DNA from: Hyalangium gracile
Lineage (GTDB): Bacteria; Myxococcota; Myxococcia; Myxococcales; Myxococcaceae
Direction: 5' to 3'
DNA: 64,000 bases
Assembly (NCBI RefSeq): GCF_020103725.1
Contig: NZ_JAHXBG010000004.1
Coordinates: 493,723 to 557,722 of the forward strand
Shown in pieces: positions 17,969 to 25,345 of the stretch. Positions within the stretch are counted from its first letter, which is position 1. The number at the start of each line of letters is the position of its first letter. A model generated the notes under the pieces. That model searched no databases and had not been told where the DNA came from. It saw only the letters and a list, made by a program, of their open reading frames with translations. The position numbers were made by a program, and so were the translations under genes.

Positions 17969-18028
17969 CCAGGGAGGCACCCTGTGCGCGAACAGGTAGC
18001 CAACTGGTATGACAAGCAGACCAGTTCG
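17969..18028. repeat. Dispersed repeat, copy A (60 bp)
   Basis: This copy differs from copy B (25569-25628) at only 3 of 60 positions. It contains the inverted repeat AACTGGT (18002-18008) / ACCAGTT (18020-18026), 11 bases apart. Its right end is the exact point where the AAA ATPase remnant stops matching protein sequence. It may be a leftover end of a mobile element or a GntR-type operator. Confidence 0.8.
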
Positions 18029-18441
18029 GGAGTTGCTCGAAGATGGCCCGGCGCTCGGTGGCGCCCGGGCGGGAGAACTCGAGCACGAGCGCGGCGCGGC
18101 GTCGGACTGCGGGATCCAGTGCACCAATCCGGTTGGTGATCATCACGCCCCCAAGCCGATGCTCCTCTCGCTGCAGGAGGTCGAGCTGCTTGATGAGCAC
18201 GTTGAGACCGGCCCGATCCTCATGGTGCGCCTGGAGTTCCGCGCGACTGAGCGCGAGATCGTCGGCCTCGGTAATGACGAGGAGCCCGTAGTCCTTGCGA
18301 ACCTTCGCCTTCGCCTGAGAGAAGGCGTCGGTGATACGAGCCGAGAGCTCGCCCACCATGCCAGTCCCACGGATGTCGGACGGCGTCTCAAGCACCACCA
18401 CCTTCGCTCCCAGCTCTTTCGCTAAGGGCGTGGCGACTGAG
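18029..18441 (-). pseudogene. AAA-type ATPase remnant, truncated at both ends
   Basis: The readable part is VATPLAKELGAKVVVLE, then SDIRGTGMVGELSARITDAF, the Walker B-like LLVITEADDLA, and an ending GGVMITNRIGALDPAVRRRAALVLEFSRPGATERRAIFEQLP. The sensor-1 Asn (TNR) and arginine finger region are visible, but the Walker A loop that should precede TSVATPLAKEL is missing. The frame continues into the dispersed repeat at 18028, so the C-terminal part is lost as well. No start codon is in place. Confidence 0.65.
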
Positions 18442-18473
18442 GTGCACCGATTCCGACAGATTCAACGGAGCCA

Positions 18474-18720
18474 TTACCAATCCCCCACACGATTGCGAAT
18501 GACGCCGTACCCGTCGCACGAATAGGCGCGGTCCCGCGTCTTCTCTCCCTTCAGGTATGCGGCGGAAGAGGTCCAATTCCGCGCCTTGATCTCCGCCTCG
18601 ATCTCGTCCGGCAACGGACGCTTGAACGACACGACAACCGAGGCCTCGGTGCCATCCGGGAACGCATAGAGCTGCACTCCCCCCGACCGGCCCGCCTCCT
18701 GGAGCGAGCCTCCCCGCTGC
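18474..18720 (-). pseudogene. C-terminal fragment of an unrecognised gene
   Basis: The last 70 codons read like protein: GGVQLYAFPDGTEASVVVSF, then LPDEIEAEIKARNWTSSAAYLKGE, ending VIRNRVGDW. Upstream, the frame turns into low-quality sequence that overlaps another fragment, so the N-terminus is gone. It resembles the fragment at 17627. I do not recognise the family. Confidence 0.4.
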
Positions 18721-18723
18721 CTC

Positions 18724-18864
18724 TCAGTGACCTTCCTCCAGGATCTCGGGGCCCGCGTAGGCGCTCGCGGCGTAGACATGCTTGCGCGCCAGCAATGCCG
18801 TGTCGACGAGCCTCCTGGCGACCGAGCCATCCGTCGAGACCGCGAGACGCGAGGGAGTACCCCG
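18724..18864 (-). pseudogene. C-terminal fragment of an unrecognised gene
   Basis: About 45 codons read RLAVSTDGSVARRLVDTALL, then ARKHVYAASAYAGPEILEEGH to a stop at 18724. No start or upstream coding sequence is present; the upstream end abuts the stop of the kinase-derived gene. It is one of several fragments in this 1.3-kb patch. Confidence 0.35.
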
Positions 18865-18901
18865 GCCAGCAAGAGGCCCAGGGCTCGATCGCCGCGCCGC
18901 A

Positions 18902-19495
18902 CTACCGCGGCTTGTCCGAGGTGGGGCGACGGGTGCGCGCGAGCACGGGCCAGTAGCACGCACCCTTCCACTCATAGGTTCGGTTCTCGCAGGGAGGATC
19001 GGAGTTGGCCAGGCCCCAGCAACCGCCGTTGATCTCGACTTCGCCGCGACGTCGACAGGGAGGATGGAGCTGGCCCGGGAGCGGCTCCTCAGGCACCTCC
19101 AGCGAGATGGCGCCTGGTGCACCGGGAGAATCATGAGGCGACACCCGCACAGTCACCGAGGCATCCGCCAGCGATGCGGGCTCGTCGGTCCACGGCACTT
19201 CTTCCCCTGTCGCTTCAACCGGAGTGACCACCGGCGTCCTCGAGTGAGGGCCATGACCCATCCACCAGATGCCCCCCACGGTCATCAGCACCAATGCCAG
19301 TGCGTAGAGCCCTCTCCACCAGGCCCATACATCCACCTCGGACTTGCCGCGCACAGGCACAGGCACAGGCAAGCGGGTGCTCATGGCAGGTGCTGGCGCC
19401 GACTCCGCCAGCGGAACATCGGCCTCGGGCTCCACGCGCCAGGGGCCTACCAGGCTCCCGGAGCGCAGTGAGTCAGGGGTCGGTGCATCCGTCAT
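18902..19495 (-). CDS. Kinase-less derivative of a Pkn-type protein: membrane helix plus Cys-rich module
   Basis: The 197-residue protein begins MTDAPTPDSLRSGSLVGPWRV, which mirrors the extreme N-terminus of Ser/Thr kinases (compare SPGTEVGPWRV in the kinase at 3453-4787), but then passes straight to a Glu/Pro linker. The whole catalytic domain is absent. A helix at about 65-83 (GLYALALVLMTVGGIWWMG) and a four-Cys module (PPCRRRG, INGGCW, PPCENR, KGACYWP) follow, as in the full kinase. Either an in-frame deletion removed the kinase domain or this is a natural decoy or sensor lacking a kinase. ATG 19495 is chosen because it matches the kinase N-terminus. Confidence 0.65.
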   Translation of the reverse strand: MTDAPTPDSLRSGSLVGPWRVEPEADVPLAESAPAPAMSTRLPVPVPVRGKSEVDVWAWWRGLYALALVLMTVGGIWWMGHGPHSRTPVVTPVEATGEEVPWTDEPASLADASVTVRVSPHDSPGAPGAISLEVPEEPLPGQLHPPCRRRGEVEINGGCWGLANSDPPCENRTYEWKGACYWPVLARTRRPTSDKPR

Positions 19496-19597
19496 CGCGG
19501 GCCTCGGCGTGCAGAGGGCGGTGGTTTCCGCCTCCACCCAGCCTACCCGAGGAGTATGCACGCGCCAGTCCGCTCCCACAGGTAAGGCCCCATGCAG

Positions 19598-19882
19598 CTA
19601 CGCGCCCTGGGGGCGGGCCGGCCTGACGACGGTCGGGCCCATGGGCGCGAGCTCGTAGCGCCCGATCACCTGAGCCGGATCGCCATCGAGCAGGCGGCGG
19701 AGCGCGTCCAGGGACTCCGCCTCGAAGACGCCCAGGCCGAAGACACCCGCCGGGTCGGGCACCGGGCCCGCCACCACGAGCGTGCCGGCGGCGAGCTGGC
19801 TCTGGAGGAACTCGCCATGCGCCCGCATCGTGGCCTGCTCGTCGGGGGTCATGGTCATCGCGAAGTCGGGACGACCGAGCAT
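19598..19882 (-). CDS. YCII-related (YciI-like) small protein
   Basis: The 94-residue protein has the YCII ferredoxin-like fold: FAMTMTPDEQATMRAHGEFLQSQLAAGTLVVAGPVPDPAGVFGLGVFEAESLDALRRLLDGDPAQVIGRYELAPM, with the conserved early His and late Asp-Pro. ATG 19882 is used; GTG 19888 is possible. YciI homologues act as domains in sensing or as dehydrochlorinase-like enzymes, but this one has no telling neighbour. Confidence 0.8.
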   Translation of the reverse strand: MLGRPDFAMTMTPDEQATMRAHGEFLQSQLAAGTLVVAGPVPDPAGVFGLGVFEAESLDALRRLLDGDPAQVIGRYELAPMGPTVVRPARPQGA

Positions 19883-20047
19883 GAACACCGGTGACGGGGT
19901 TGCCCGTGGTGTCTTCCGCGAGAAAGTTGTGTCTCGAGCGGAAGACAGGAGCTCTCTGCATAGCTGGCGCGCACTGTGTCTCCCTTATTCGCGAGGAAAG
20001 TCCCTTGCGAACGTGAGGCGCTTCAGCGCCAGCCCTGGGAGAACTGG

Positions 20048-20683
20048 ATGTTCAAGAACAAGTTGAGGACTGTTTCGCTCGTGCTGTTTGCTCTCGTGAC
20101 GGCGTGCGGGGTCGACATGGGGCCCGCCGTCGAGGCCGAGGAGGTTGGAACCGTCCAGAGTCCGTTGATCTGTGGCCTCGTCTGTCCGCCCGGCTCCGTC
20201 CCGAGCTACTACACCTGTAACGACTACTGCGGTTCGTGCTTCGGGGGATGGAACGCGGTGCAGTGCGTACCCGCGGGGCCGCCGCAGGCTTCCATCAGCG
20301 CGAGCCCCGAGACGGTCTCGGTAGCGGCCGGGGCCGCGGGGACCAGCCGGATCTGCTGGTCCACCGCCTATCTCACCGCCCCCGTGTGGATCCGGGTGCG
20401 CATGAATGGAGGGGCAGGCCAGCTGTTCACGAAGGAGAGCAACAATGGCTCGGCCTGCGCGGACGCCGGATGGATCGTGGCGGGCAATAGCTACGCCTTC
20501 AGTGTTCACACCTCCGACTCGGACAGCGCCCCGGTGCTCGCCAGCACCACCGTGACTGGCGTGCTCGCGTCCGGCGGTGGGGGTGGCGGCCTCTACTGCG
20601 AGAGGCCCGATGCCTCCTGTCGGTCGGGCTACGACTGCCACTGTGGAGATGTGTGTCGCAGGGTGGGAAGCATCTGCCCGTAG
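20048..20683 (+). CDS. Cys-rich lipoprotein of unknown function
   Basis: The 211-residue product starts MFKNKLRTVSLVLFALVTAC, a lipoprotein signal with lipobox VTAC (Cys20). Two Cys-dense modules flank a central beta-rich domain: CGLVCPPGSVPSYYTCNDYCGSC near the N-terminus and CERPDASCRSGYDCHCGDVCRR at the C-terminus. The middle (ISASPETVSVAAGAAGTSRICWSTAYLTAPVWIRVRMNGGAGQLFTK) looks like an Ig-like fold. It probably sits on the outer surface; function unknown. Confidence 0.7.
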   Translation: MFKNKLRTVSLVLFALVTACGVDMGPAVEAEEVGTVQSPLICGLVCPPGSVPSYYTCNDYCGSCFGGWNAVQCVPAGPPQASISASPETVSVAAGAAGTSRICWSTAYLTAPVWIRVRMNGGAGQLFTKESNNGSACADAGWIVAGNSYAFSVHTSDSDSAPVLASTTVTGVLASGGGGGGLYCERPDASCRSGYDCHCGDVCRRVGSICP

Positions 20684-20897
20684 TCGCTACGGCCTGAGGA
20701 TTTCCTGGGCGCGTAGGCCCCCTGACGAACTTCGAGCGCTCGACGGCCTCCACCAGAAGGGTCGTCGAGCCAGTACAACAAGCGACGGCAGGCTCTGTCC
20801 TGAGGATGGGGGGAGCGCCTTCCAGGGCCGGGCAGTGCGCTCCTATACCCCCGGACGGTGCTGACCCTGTTCGTGGCGGTGCTAGATTCCCCAGTGA

Positions 20898-21323
20898 ATC
20901 TTCGCATTCCAGGCGAGCGGGAAGATCCTGGCGTATGTCCTTGGCGTCTACGACAACAGATCCTCGTGGTCCGCGAATGTGCAGCACGACAGCCAGGTCC
21001 CCTTCCTGAGCACGCCCTGGCAGACCAACGAGCACATCACGGTGTCACCGTACTCCCAGACGTTCAGGACGCACACCTGGACGGGATTGCAGTTCTTCAG
21101 GATTCACATCCCCCAGTCCAAGTTCCTGCACACGGTCACCAGGCTGAACGAGTACTGCGCCCAGCATCCCACCGAGGCCAACTGCGGCAGGTACTTCAGT
21201 ACCAGCCCGCAGTCCTACAAGGTGATGAGCTTCGGCGTCCTGCACGAGGTCTTCCGAGGGCCCAACAACCAGGTGTCCTCGGGAGTCCACTTCACCGAGG
21301 CCGGCCTCTACTACGCCAGATAG
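20898..21323 (+). pseudogene. 5'-truncated gene fragment, family unknown
   Basis: From just after a TGA at 20895 the frame reads sensibly as IFAFQASGKILAYVLGVYDN, then SSWSANVQHDSQVPFLSTPW, and on to GVHFTEAGLYYAR, with no initiation codon before GTG 20976. The start therefore appears lost, though a short protein from 20976 is possible. Two Cys (NEYCAQ, NCGRY) and many aromatics suggest an exported protein. Family not recognised. Confidence 0.45.
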
Positions 21324-21577
21324 AGGTGCAACGCCCCGCGGGCGTGAGCCCCGTCCCGCTCCGGGCACCGCCGCCGTGACACTTTTTCCCGGAAGGAGAA
21401 GCCCTGGATGACCCGCCGTTACGGAGACGCCCTCGCCTTCACCGTTTTCGCGGCAGCCTGCATGGAGGCGGCGTAAGCGTTCGGGGGTTGTGGAGGGCCT
21501 CAAGTCCAAGGTATCTCCGATCGGTCCGGGAGCGGGCACTTTCCTCCCCGCAGACCGATCAGGTCGCATCATTGCCG

Positions 21578-22033
21578 TCAGGGCTTTGCCTTCACCGGAA
21601 GGCGGAACGGCGCACCGAGCCGGTTGAAGGCGTTCATCGCCGCGATTGTAATGGTGAGATCGACCAGGTCCTTGGGCTCGAACGCCGCCGCGGCTGCGGC
21701 ATAAGCCTCGTCCGACGCATGAGTTTCGCTAACCAGCGTGACCTCCTCGGCCCACGCCAGTGCCGCGCGATATTGGTCGGGAAACAGATGCGGCACTTCC
21801 GCCCACACCGGTACGAGTGTCACCTTATCGGCGGCCATCGTCTTGAGCAGGTCGCGGGTATGCATGTCGATACAGTGCGCGCAGCCATTGATCTGCGAGA
21901 CGCGCAGGAAGACAAGGTGGATCAGCTCCTCGGGTAGATCAGTTTCATGGGTGATGTAGTGGTGGATGCCGAACAGCGCCTTCGCGCCAGCTGGCGCCAC
22001 TTCAAGCCAGTTCAAACGTGCAGTCGCGGTCAT
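21578..22033 (-). CDS. Carboxymuconolactone decarboxylase / AhpD-like protein (ECF41 partner)
   Basis: The 151-residue protein has the AhpD-type active motif NGCAHCIDMHTRDLLK (CxxC followed by His) and the helix pair ITHETDLPEELIHLVFLRVSQ, placing it in the carboxymuconolactone decarboxylase superfamily; AhpD relatives are alkylhydroperoxidases. It is divergent from a SigJ/ECF41 sigma factor. Genes of this type are the classic neighbours and targets of ECF41 sigma factors. A matching promoter lies 45 bases upstream. Codon use (more A/T at third positions) differs from the flanking genes. Confidence 0.92.
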   Translation of the reverse strand: MTATARLNWLEVAPAGAKALFGIHHYITHETDLPEELIHLVFLRVSQINGCAHCIDMHTRDLLKTMAADKVTLVPVWAEVPHLFPDQYRAALAWAEEVTLVSETHASDEAYAAAAAAFEPKDLVDLTITIAAMNAFNRLGAPFRLPVKAKP

Positions 22034-22077
22034 GATGATTTCCTCGATAGACGCCGACCATCGGCGCTATCGTGCAT

Positions 22078-22104
22078 GACGAGGCACCGGGTTCGGGTGT
22101 GACA
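22078..22104 (-). promoter_or_regulatory. ECF41-type promoter of the carboxymuconolactone decarboxylase gene
   Basis: On the minus strand TGTCACA (22104-22098) is followed after exactly 16 bases by CGTC (22081-22078), the published ECF41 -35/-10 pattern. It lies 44 bases before the ATG at 22033. Confidence 0.8.
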
Positions 22105-22135
22105 TCGGTAGGAAGTTTCCGGCCGACCTCGATGA

Positions 22136-22162
22136 TGTCACAGCGGGACAGCCTGCCTCGTC
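22136..22162 (+). promoter_or_regulatory. ECF41-type autoregulatory promoter of the sigJ gene
   Basis: TGTCACA (22136-22142), 16 bases, then CGTC (22159-22162): the same pattern as the divergent promoter, here reading toward the sigma factor gene. The expected transcript start is only some 15 bases from the ATG at 22186. Confidence 0.8.
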
Positions 22163-22185
22163 ACCCGCATGGACGGCACCAACAG

Positions 22186-23094
22186 ATGAAGAACGCGCAG
22201 GTGGTACAGGACCAGAGAACCGCTGATTTCGAGGGCGAACGCCGGCGCCTCGTGAGGCTCGGCTACAGGATGCTTGGTTCGATCAGCGAGGCGGAGGACG
22301 TCGTGCAGGACGCCTGGTTGCGCTTCGCGACCGTCACAGGCGGCATCGATACGCCAGCGGCCTATCTCACGCGTGTCGTCACGCGCCTCTGCCTCGACCG
22401 GATGAAGTCCGCACGCGCGCGCCGCGAAACATATGTCGGTCCCTGGTTGCCGGAGCCGCTGATCGGTGCGGTCGAGCCCGACGAGACGATCGCCGACAAC
22501 ATCACGATCACCCTGATGCTGGCGATGGAACGTCTCTCGCCGCTTGAGCGCGCAGCCTTCCTGCTCCACGACGTATTCGACGTGGCGCTCGGCGATGTCG
22601 CGGCGGCGCTAGGTCGCGAACCTGCCGCCGTGCGCCAGCTCGCCTCGCGTGCTCGCAAACATGTCCAGGACGCACGTCCTCGGTACACCATCGAAGCTGC
22701 CGAAGGCGACCGGATCGCGCGCGCCTTCTTCGCGGCAGCGCGCGATGGCGATACCGCTGCGCTGTCGGCGCTGCTGGCGCAGGACGTTGAGATTCATACC
22801 GATGGCGGTGGCAGAGTGCTGGCCTTCCGCAATGTTATTCGCGGGATCGAGCGCGCGTTGCGACTGTTTGCCGGCGTCAGGCGCAAGGCCGCGCAGCCAC
22901 CGACATTGCTACGTACCGCGACAATCGATGGTCTCCCTGGGTATGTCAGTATCGATCGTGGGAGCGTGCTGCAGACGACCGCGCTTGATATTCGCGATGG
23001 TAGGATCGTCGCGATCTACATCGTCAGGAATCCAGACAAGCTGACGCGGATCGAGGAGTTCACATCGTCGCAAAGGACACGTCCGATGAGTTGA
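22186..23094 (+). CDS. sigJ: ECF41-family RNA polymerase sigma factor (SigJ-like)
   Basis: The 302-residue sigma factor has region 2 (FEGERRRLVRLGYRMLGSISEAEDVVQDAWLRF) and region 4 (RLSPLERAAFLLHDVFDVALGDVAAALGREPAAVRQLASRARKHV). A C-terminal SnoaL-like extension of about 110 residues follows. All three signatures of ECF41 are visible: WLPEPL between regions 2 and 4, DGGGR in the extension and NPDKL near the C-terminus. In this family the extension serves in place of a separate anti-sigma. ATG 22186 is chosen because upstream codons are not sigma-like. It probably drives itself and the divergent decarboxylase gene from the paired promoters between them. Base use suggests acquisition from another lineage (inference). 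Confidence 0.93.
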   Translation: MKNAQVVQDQRTADFEGERRRLVRLGYRMLGSISEAEDVVQDAWLRFATVTGGIDTPAAYLTRVVTRLCLDRMKSARARRETYVGPWLPEPLIGAVEPDETIADNITITLMLAMERLSPLERAAFLLHDVFDVALGDVAAALGREPAAVRQLASRARKHVQDARPRYTIEAAEGDRIARAFFAAARDGDTAALSALLAQDVEIHTDGGGRVLAFRNVIRGIERALRLFAGVRRKAAQPPTLLRTATIDGLPGYVSIDRGSVLQTTALDIRDGRIVAIYIVRNPDKLTRIEEFTSSQRTRPMS

Positions 23095-23107
23095 CAGGGC
23101 GCCCCCT

Positions 23108-23338
23108 AGCGCAGTTGTCCGCGATCGCTTCTACGCCGATGACTTCGTCGTGCTGAGCAGACCAGGCGCGGCGCAGGCCCTGGTGCAGGTACGTGGAGGG
23201 TTGGAGGGGATGATGCTGATGCTGAATGAGGAGAAACCGAGCATTCGCGACGCGCGGAAGGAACACTTCCGGTTCCTCGGGTACGAGTTTGGATGGCACC
23301 CACGCTGGAAGGGCCACCGTCCCCACCCCGGGGGCTGA
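23108..23338 (+). pseudogene. Group II intron reverse transcriptase/maturase fragment
   Basis: The frame reads VVRDRFYADDFVVLSR, then LEGMMLMLNEEKPSIRDARK and HFRFLGYEFG to a stop. YADD is the reverse transcriptase active site, and LNEEKPSIRDAR...FRFLGYEFG is the next conserved block of group II intron-encoded proteins. Only about 75 codons of a normal 400-600 remain, with neither the start nor the maturase domain. No intron RNA structure was identified around it. Confidence 0.8.
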
Positions 23339-23388
23339 CCGTGCTCAAGCTCTTCAATCATATCCGCGCGCCTATATTCGGAGTTCCA

Positions 23389-23775
23389 ATGATCGATCAC
23401 TTGAGCGTCGTCGTGAGCGACTACGCGAAGAGCAAGGCCTTCTATTCGCAAGCGCTCGCACCCACCGGCCATTCGCGCGTGGTCGAGCTGCCTGCCAGGC
23501 GTGAAGGGCAGAAGGAAAGTGCGGGCTTCTGCCATGCGGACGGGTCCGATTTCTGGATCAGCCAGGGCGAAGCGGTCACACCGCCGATCCATGTTGCGTT
23601 TCGCGTCCCCTCTCGCGAAGCAGTGGACGCCTTCTACAAGGCGGCCATAGCGGCAGGCGGCAGGGACAACGGCGCGCCGGGTCCGCGGCCTCACTACCAC
23701 CCCCACTACTATGGCGCCTTTGTGCTCGATCCGGACGGTCACAACATCGAGGCCGTGTGTCACGAGGCGCCGTGA
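23389..23775 (+). CDS. VOC-family (glyoxalase/bleomycin-resistance-like) protein
   Basis: The 128-residue protein (ATG 23389, GGAG upstream) begins MIDHLSVVVSDYAKSKAFYSQALAP, the VOC first strand with metal-ligand His4, and ends with YGAFVLDPDGHNIEAVCHEA, giving the last His/Glu ligands. ADGSDFWISQGEAV and HVAFRVPSREAVDAFYKAA form the middle strands. The gene is the last of the stretch with unusual base use that includes the ECF41 pair. Substrate unknown. Confidence 0.9.
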   Translation: MIDHLSVVVSDYAKSKAFYSQALAPTGHSRVVELPARREGQKESAGFCHADGSDFWISQGEAVTPPIHVAFRVPSREAVDAFYKAAIAAGGRDNGAPGPRPHYHPHYYGAFVLDPDGHNIEAVCHEAP

Positions 23776-23811
23776 CCTGGCCGAAAGGCCGAGTAGCGGG
23801 TTGCTCTGTGG

Positions 23812-23836
23812 GGCGGCGGCAATCGAACCCGCCGCC
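23812..23836. terminator. GC-rich hairpin between convergent genes
   Basis: GGCGGCGG (23812-23819) and CCGCCGCC (23829-23836) form a perfect 8-bp stem with a 9-base loop, between the VOC gene and the NGL-repeat lipoprotein gene. There is no T tract on either strand, so two-way termination is plausible but not shown. Confidence 0.4.
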
Positions 23837-23863
23837 GTTCCACCCGCCTTGGGCTGTCAGCCG

Positions 23864-24754
23864 CTAGTCCAGGAAGAGGTGGTTGTAGTCCGACTGCTTC
23901 ATCCGGGTGGTGATGGGCCGGTAGCTCAAGCCGTTGTAGGTGCAGCTCGAGTAGAAGGTGCCTCCCAGCCCCGGCGAGCAGAACTGCGAGCACCGGCCCA
24001 CGAAGCGCAGCGGGGCGCACTGCCCGGACGCGCCGCCGGAGCCCAGCGCTCCGCAGGCCCGGGTGAGGTACTCGCCCTCGTTGTTGATGGGGCGGTCGAC
24101 GCCGAAGAAGAGGCTGTTCGGCGTGAAGATGTTGCCGAAGAAGCAGGCCTCGCGCACCGAGTAGACAGACAGCTCGCTGATCGTGAAGGGGATGGGACTG
24201 CCCCACGCGCTCAAGCCCAGGACGGAGATCATCACGTGCTCTCCGTACCGGTTGACGTGGGCCAGCAGGCAGGCCGTGATGACCTGCTGCTCGTTGTAGC
24301 TGGCCGGGCGGCCGCTGGACCAGTCCGGTGCCAGCCCCAGGCCACCCGCCCAGGTATAGGTCTGCCCCGTCTGGCGGTGGGTATACGAGCGGGTCTGCCC
24401 CGCAGGCACGCCGCAGCGGACGACATACGTCATCAGCATGTTCGCGAGCGCCGGATCCTGCTGGAACCACTGGACGAAGACCGAGGAGGCCAGGCCGTTG
24501 GTGGCCAGGCCATTGGCGGACAGGCCGTTGGTGGCCAGGCCATTGGCGGACAGGCCGTTGGCGGACAGGCCATTGATGGAGGTGAGCTCCAGGGTGGCGC
24601 TCTCCAGTGACGGAGCCTCGGCCGGAGGCTCCGCGGGCCCACAGCCTGAAGCGCTCACTCCCAGGCACAGCGTGGCGAGCCAGCCGACGGCCCACCGCGT
24701 CATGCCCACTCGCTGGAAGGTACGGGGCGCTTCCATCATCGGAGCCTTCTTCAT
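23864..24754 (-). CDS. Lipoprotein with NGLxx pentapeptide repeats
   Basis: The 296-residue product starts at ATG 24754 (GGAGAA upstream) with a lipoprotein signal (WLATLCLGVSASGC). Just after the signal comes a run of six NGL units in five-residue periods (NGLSA, NGLAT and so on), encoded by near-perfect 15-bp repeats. The remaining 200 residues form a Cys-containing domain (VVRCGVPAG...ACGALGSGGASGQCAPLRFVGRCSQFCSPGLGGTFYSSCTYNGLSYRP) seen in myxobacterial surface lipoproteins of unknown function. Variable repeat number would change the spacing of this domain from the membrane. Confidence 0.75.
   Translation of the reverse strand: MKKAPMMEAPRTFQRVGMTRWAVGWLATLCLGVSASGCGPAEPPAEAPSLESATLELTSINGLSANGLSANGLATNGLSANGLATNGLASSVFVQWFQQDPALANMLMTYVVRCGVPAGQTRSYTHRQTGQTYTWAGGLGLAPDWSSGRPASYNEQQVITACLLAHVNRYGEHVMISVLGLSAWGSPIPFTISELSVYSVREACFFGNIFTPNSLFFGVDRPINNEGEYLTRACGALGSGGASGQCAPLRFVGRCSQFCSPGLGGTFYSSCTYNGLSYRPITTRMKQSDYNHLFLD
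24490..24579. repeat. 15-bp tandem repeat (about 6 units) coding for NGLxx
   Basis: Units alternate between CAGGCCGTTGGTGGC-like and CAGGCCATTGGCGGA-like sequences and encode Asn-Gly-Leu plus two small residues. As the unit is a multiple of three, gain or loss of units keeps the lipoprotein frame. Confidence 0.8.
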
Positions 24755-24928
24755 GGGGTTCTCCTCTCGGGTGAGCCTGCCCATGGGGTCTGGGTATTCC
24801 GATTGATAGGTATTTCCTTGCCGGCCCGCTCTCTGCTCCCAGGATGTGTGCGTGAGGTATCGGACAGCCCGAGGGAGCTCCGTCCACTTCCCGATATCGC
24901 AAGGTCCCGTGCGTACGCCGCGCGGTCC

Positions 24929-25345
24929 TCAGCGCGCGTTGCCCGGCGGGTGCTGCAGGAACCAGTCGGAGATGCCCTTCATCTCGGACTCGAACTCGCC
25001 CGGGGTGAAGTTGAGGATGCCGGCGCGCTGGTCGCCGCGGTTCTCGAAGTCATGGGTGACGCCGCCTGGCACGAGCACGAAGGAGCCGGGGGTCGCGTCG
25101 ATCCACTGGTTGCCGACCAGGATGCTCATCGTGCCTTCGAGGACGAAGAACACGTCGTCCTCCGGGTGCGAGTGAGCGCCCGGGCCCTTGGTGTTCGGGT
25201 CGAGCCACCACTCGGAGATGGAGTAGCGCTGCGCCGTCTCGTCTCCGTCGGACTTGAAGACGGCGCTGATCCTCCCCATGGGATATGGGCGCCCCTCTCC
25301 GGGACGCAGGACGATGGGCTGGCGTGCGGGTGTGCGGGAGCTCAT
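24929..25345 (-). CDS. Cupin-domain protein
   Basis: The 138-residue single-domain cupin has both motifs: GAHSHPEDDVFFVLEGTMSILVG (metal-binding His-x-His and Glu) and PGSFVLVPGGVTHDFENRG (second His). ATG 25345 is chosen because sequence upstream in the same frame derives from the dispersed repeat. Such proteins are isomerases, dioxygenases or binding proteins; none can be picked here. Confidence 0.88.
   Translation of the reverse strand: MSSRTPARQPIVLRPGEGRPYPMGRISAVFKSDGDETAQRYSISEWWLDPNTKGPGAHSHPEDDVFFVLEGTMSILVGNQWIDATPGSFVLVPGGVTHDFENRGDQRAGILNFTPGEFESEMKGISDWFLQHPPGNAR

Noticed and set aside
23812..23843. A tRNA/tmRNA T-arm-like sequence (GGGTTCGATT on the minus strand), a possible attachment site
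   Set aside because: The pair closing the loop would be G-G, no CCA or acceptor partner is present, and the sequence is equally well explained as a perfect 8-bp hairpin between convergent genes.
24490..24579. Short tandem repeats that could suggest a CRISPR
   Set aside because: Units are 15 bp without spacers and keep a coding frame.
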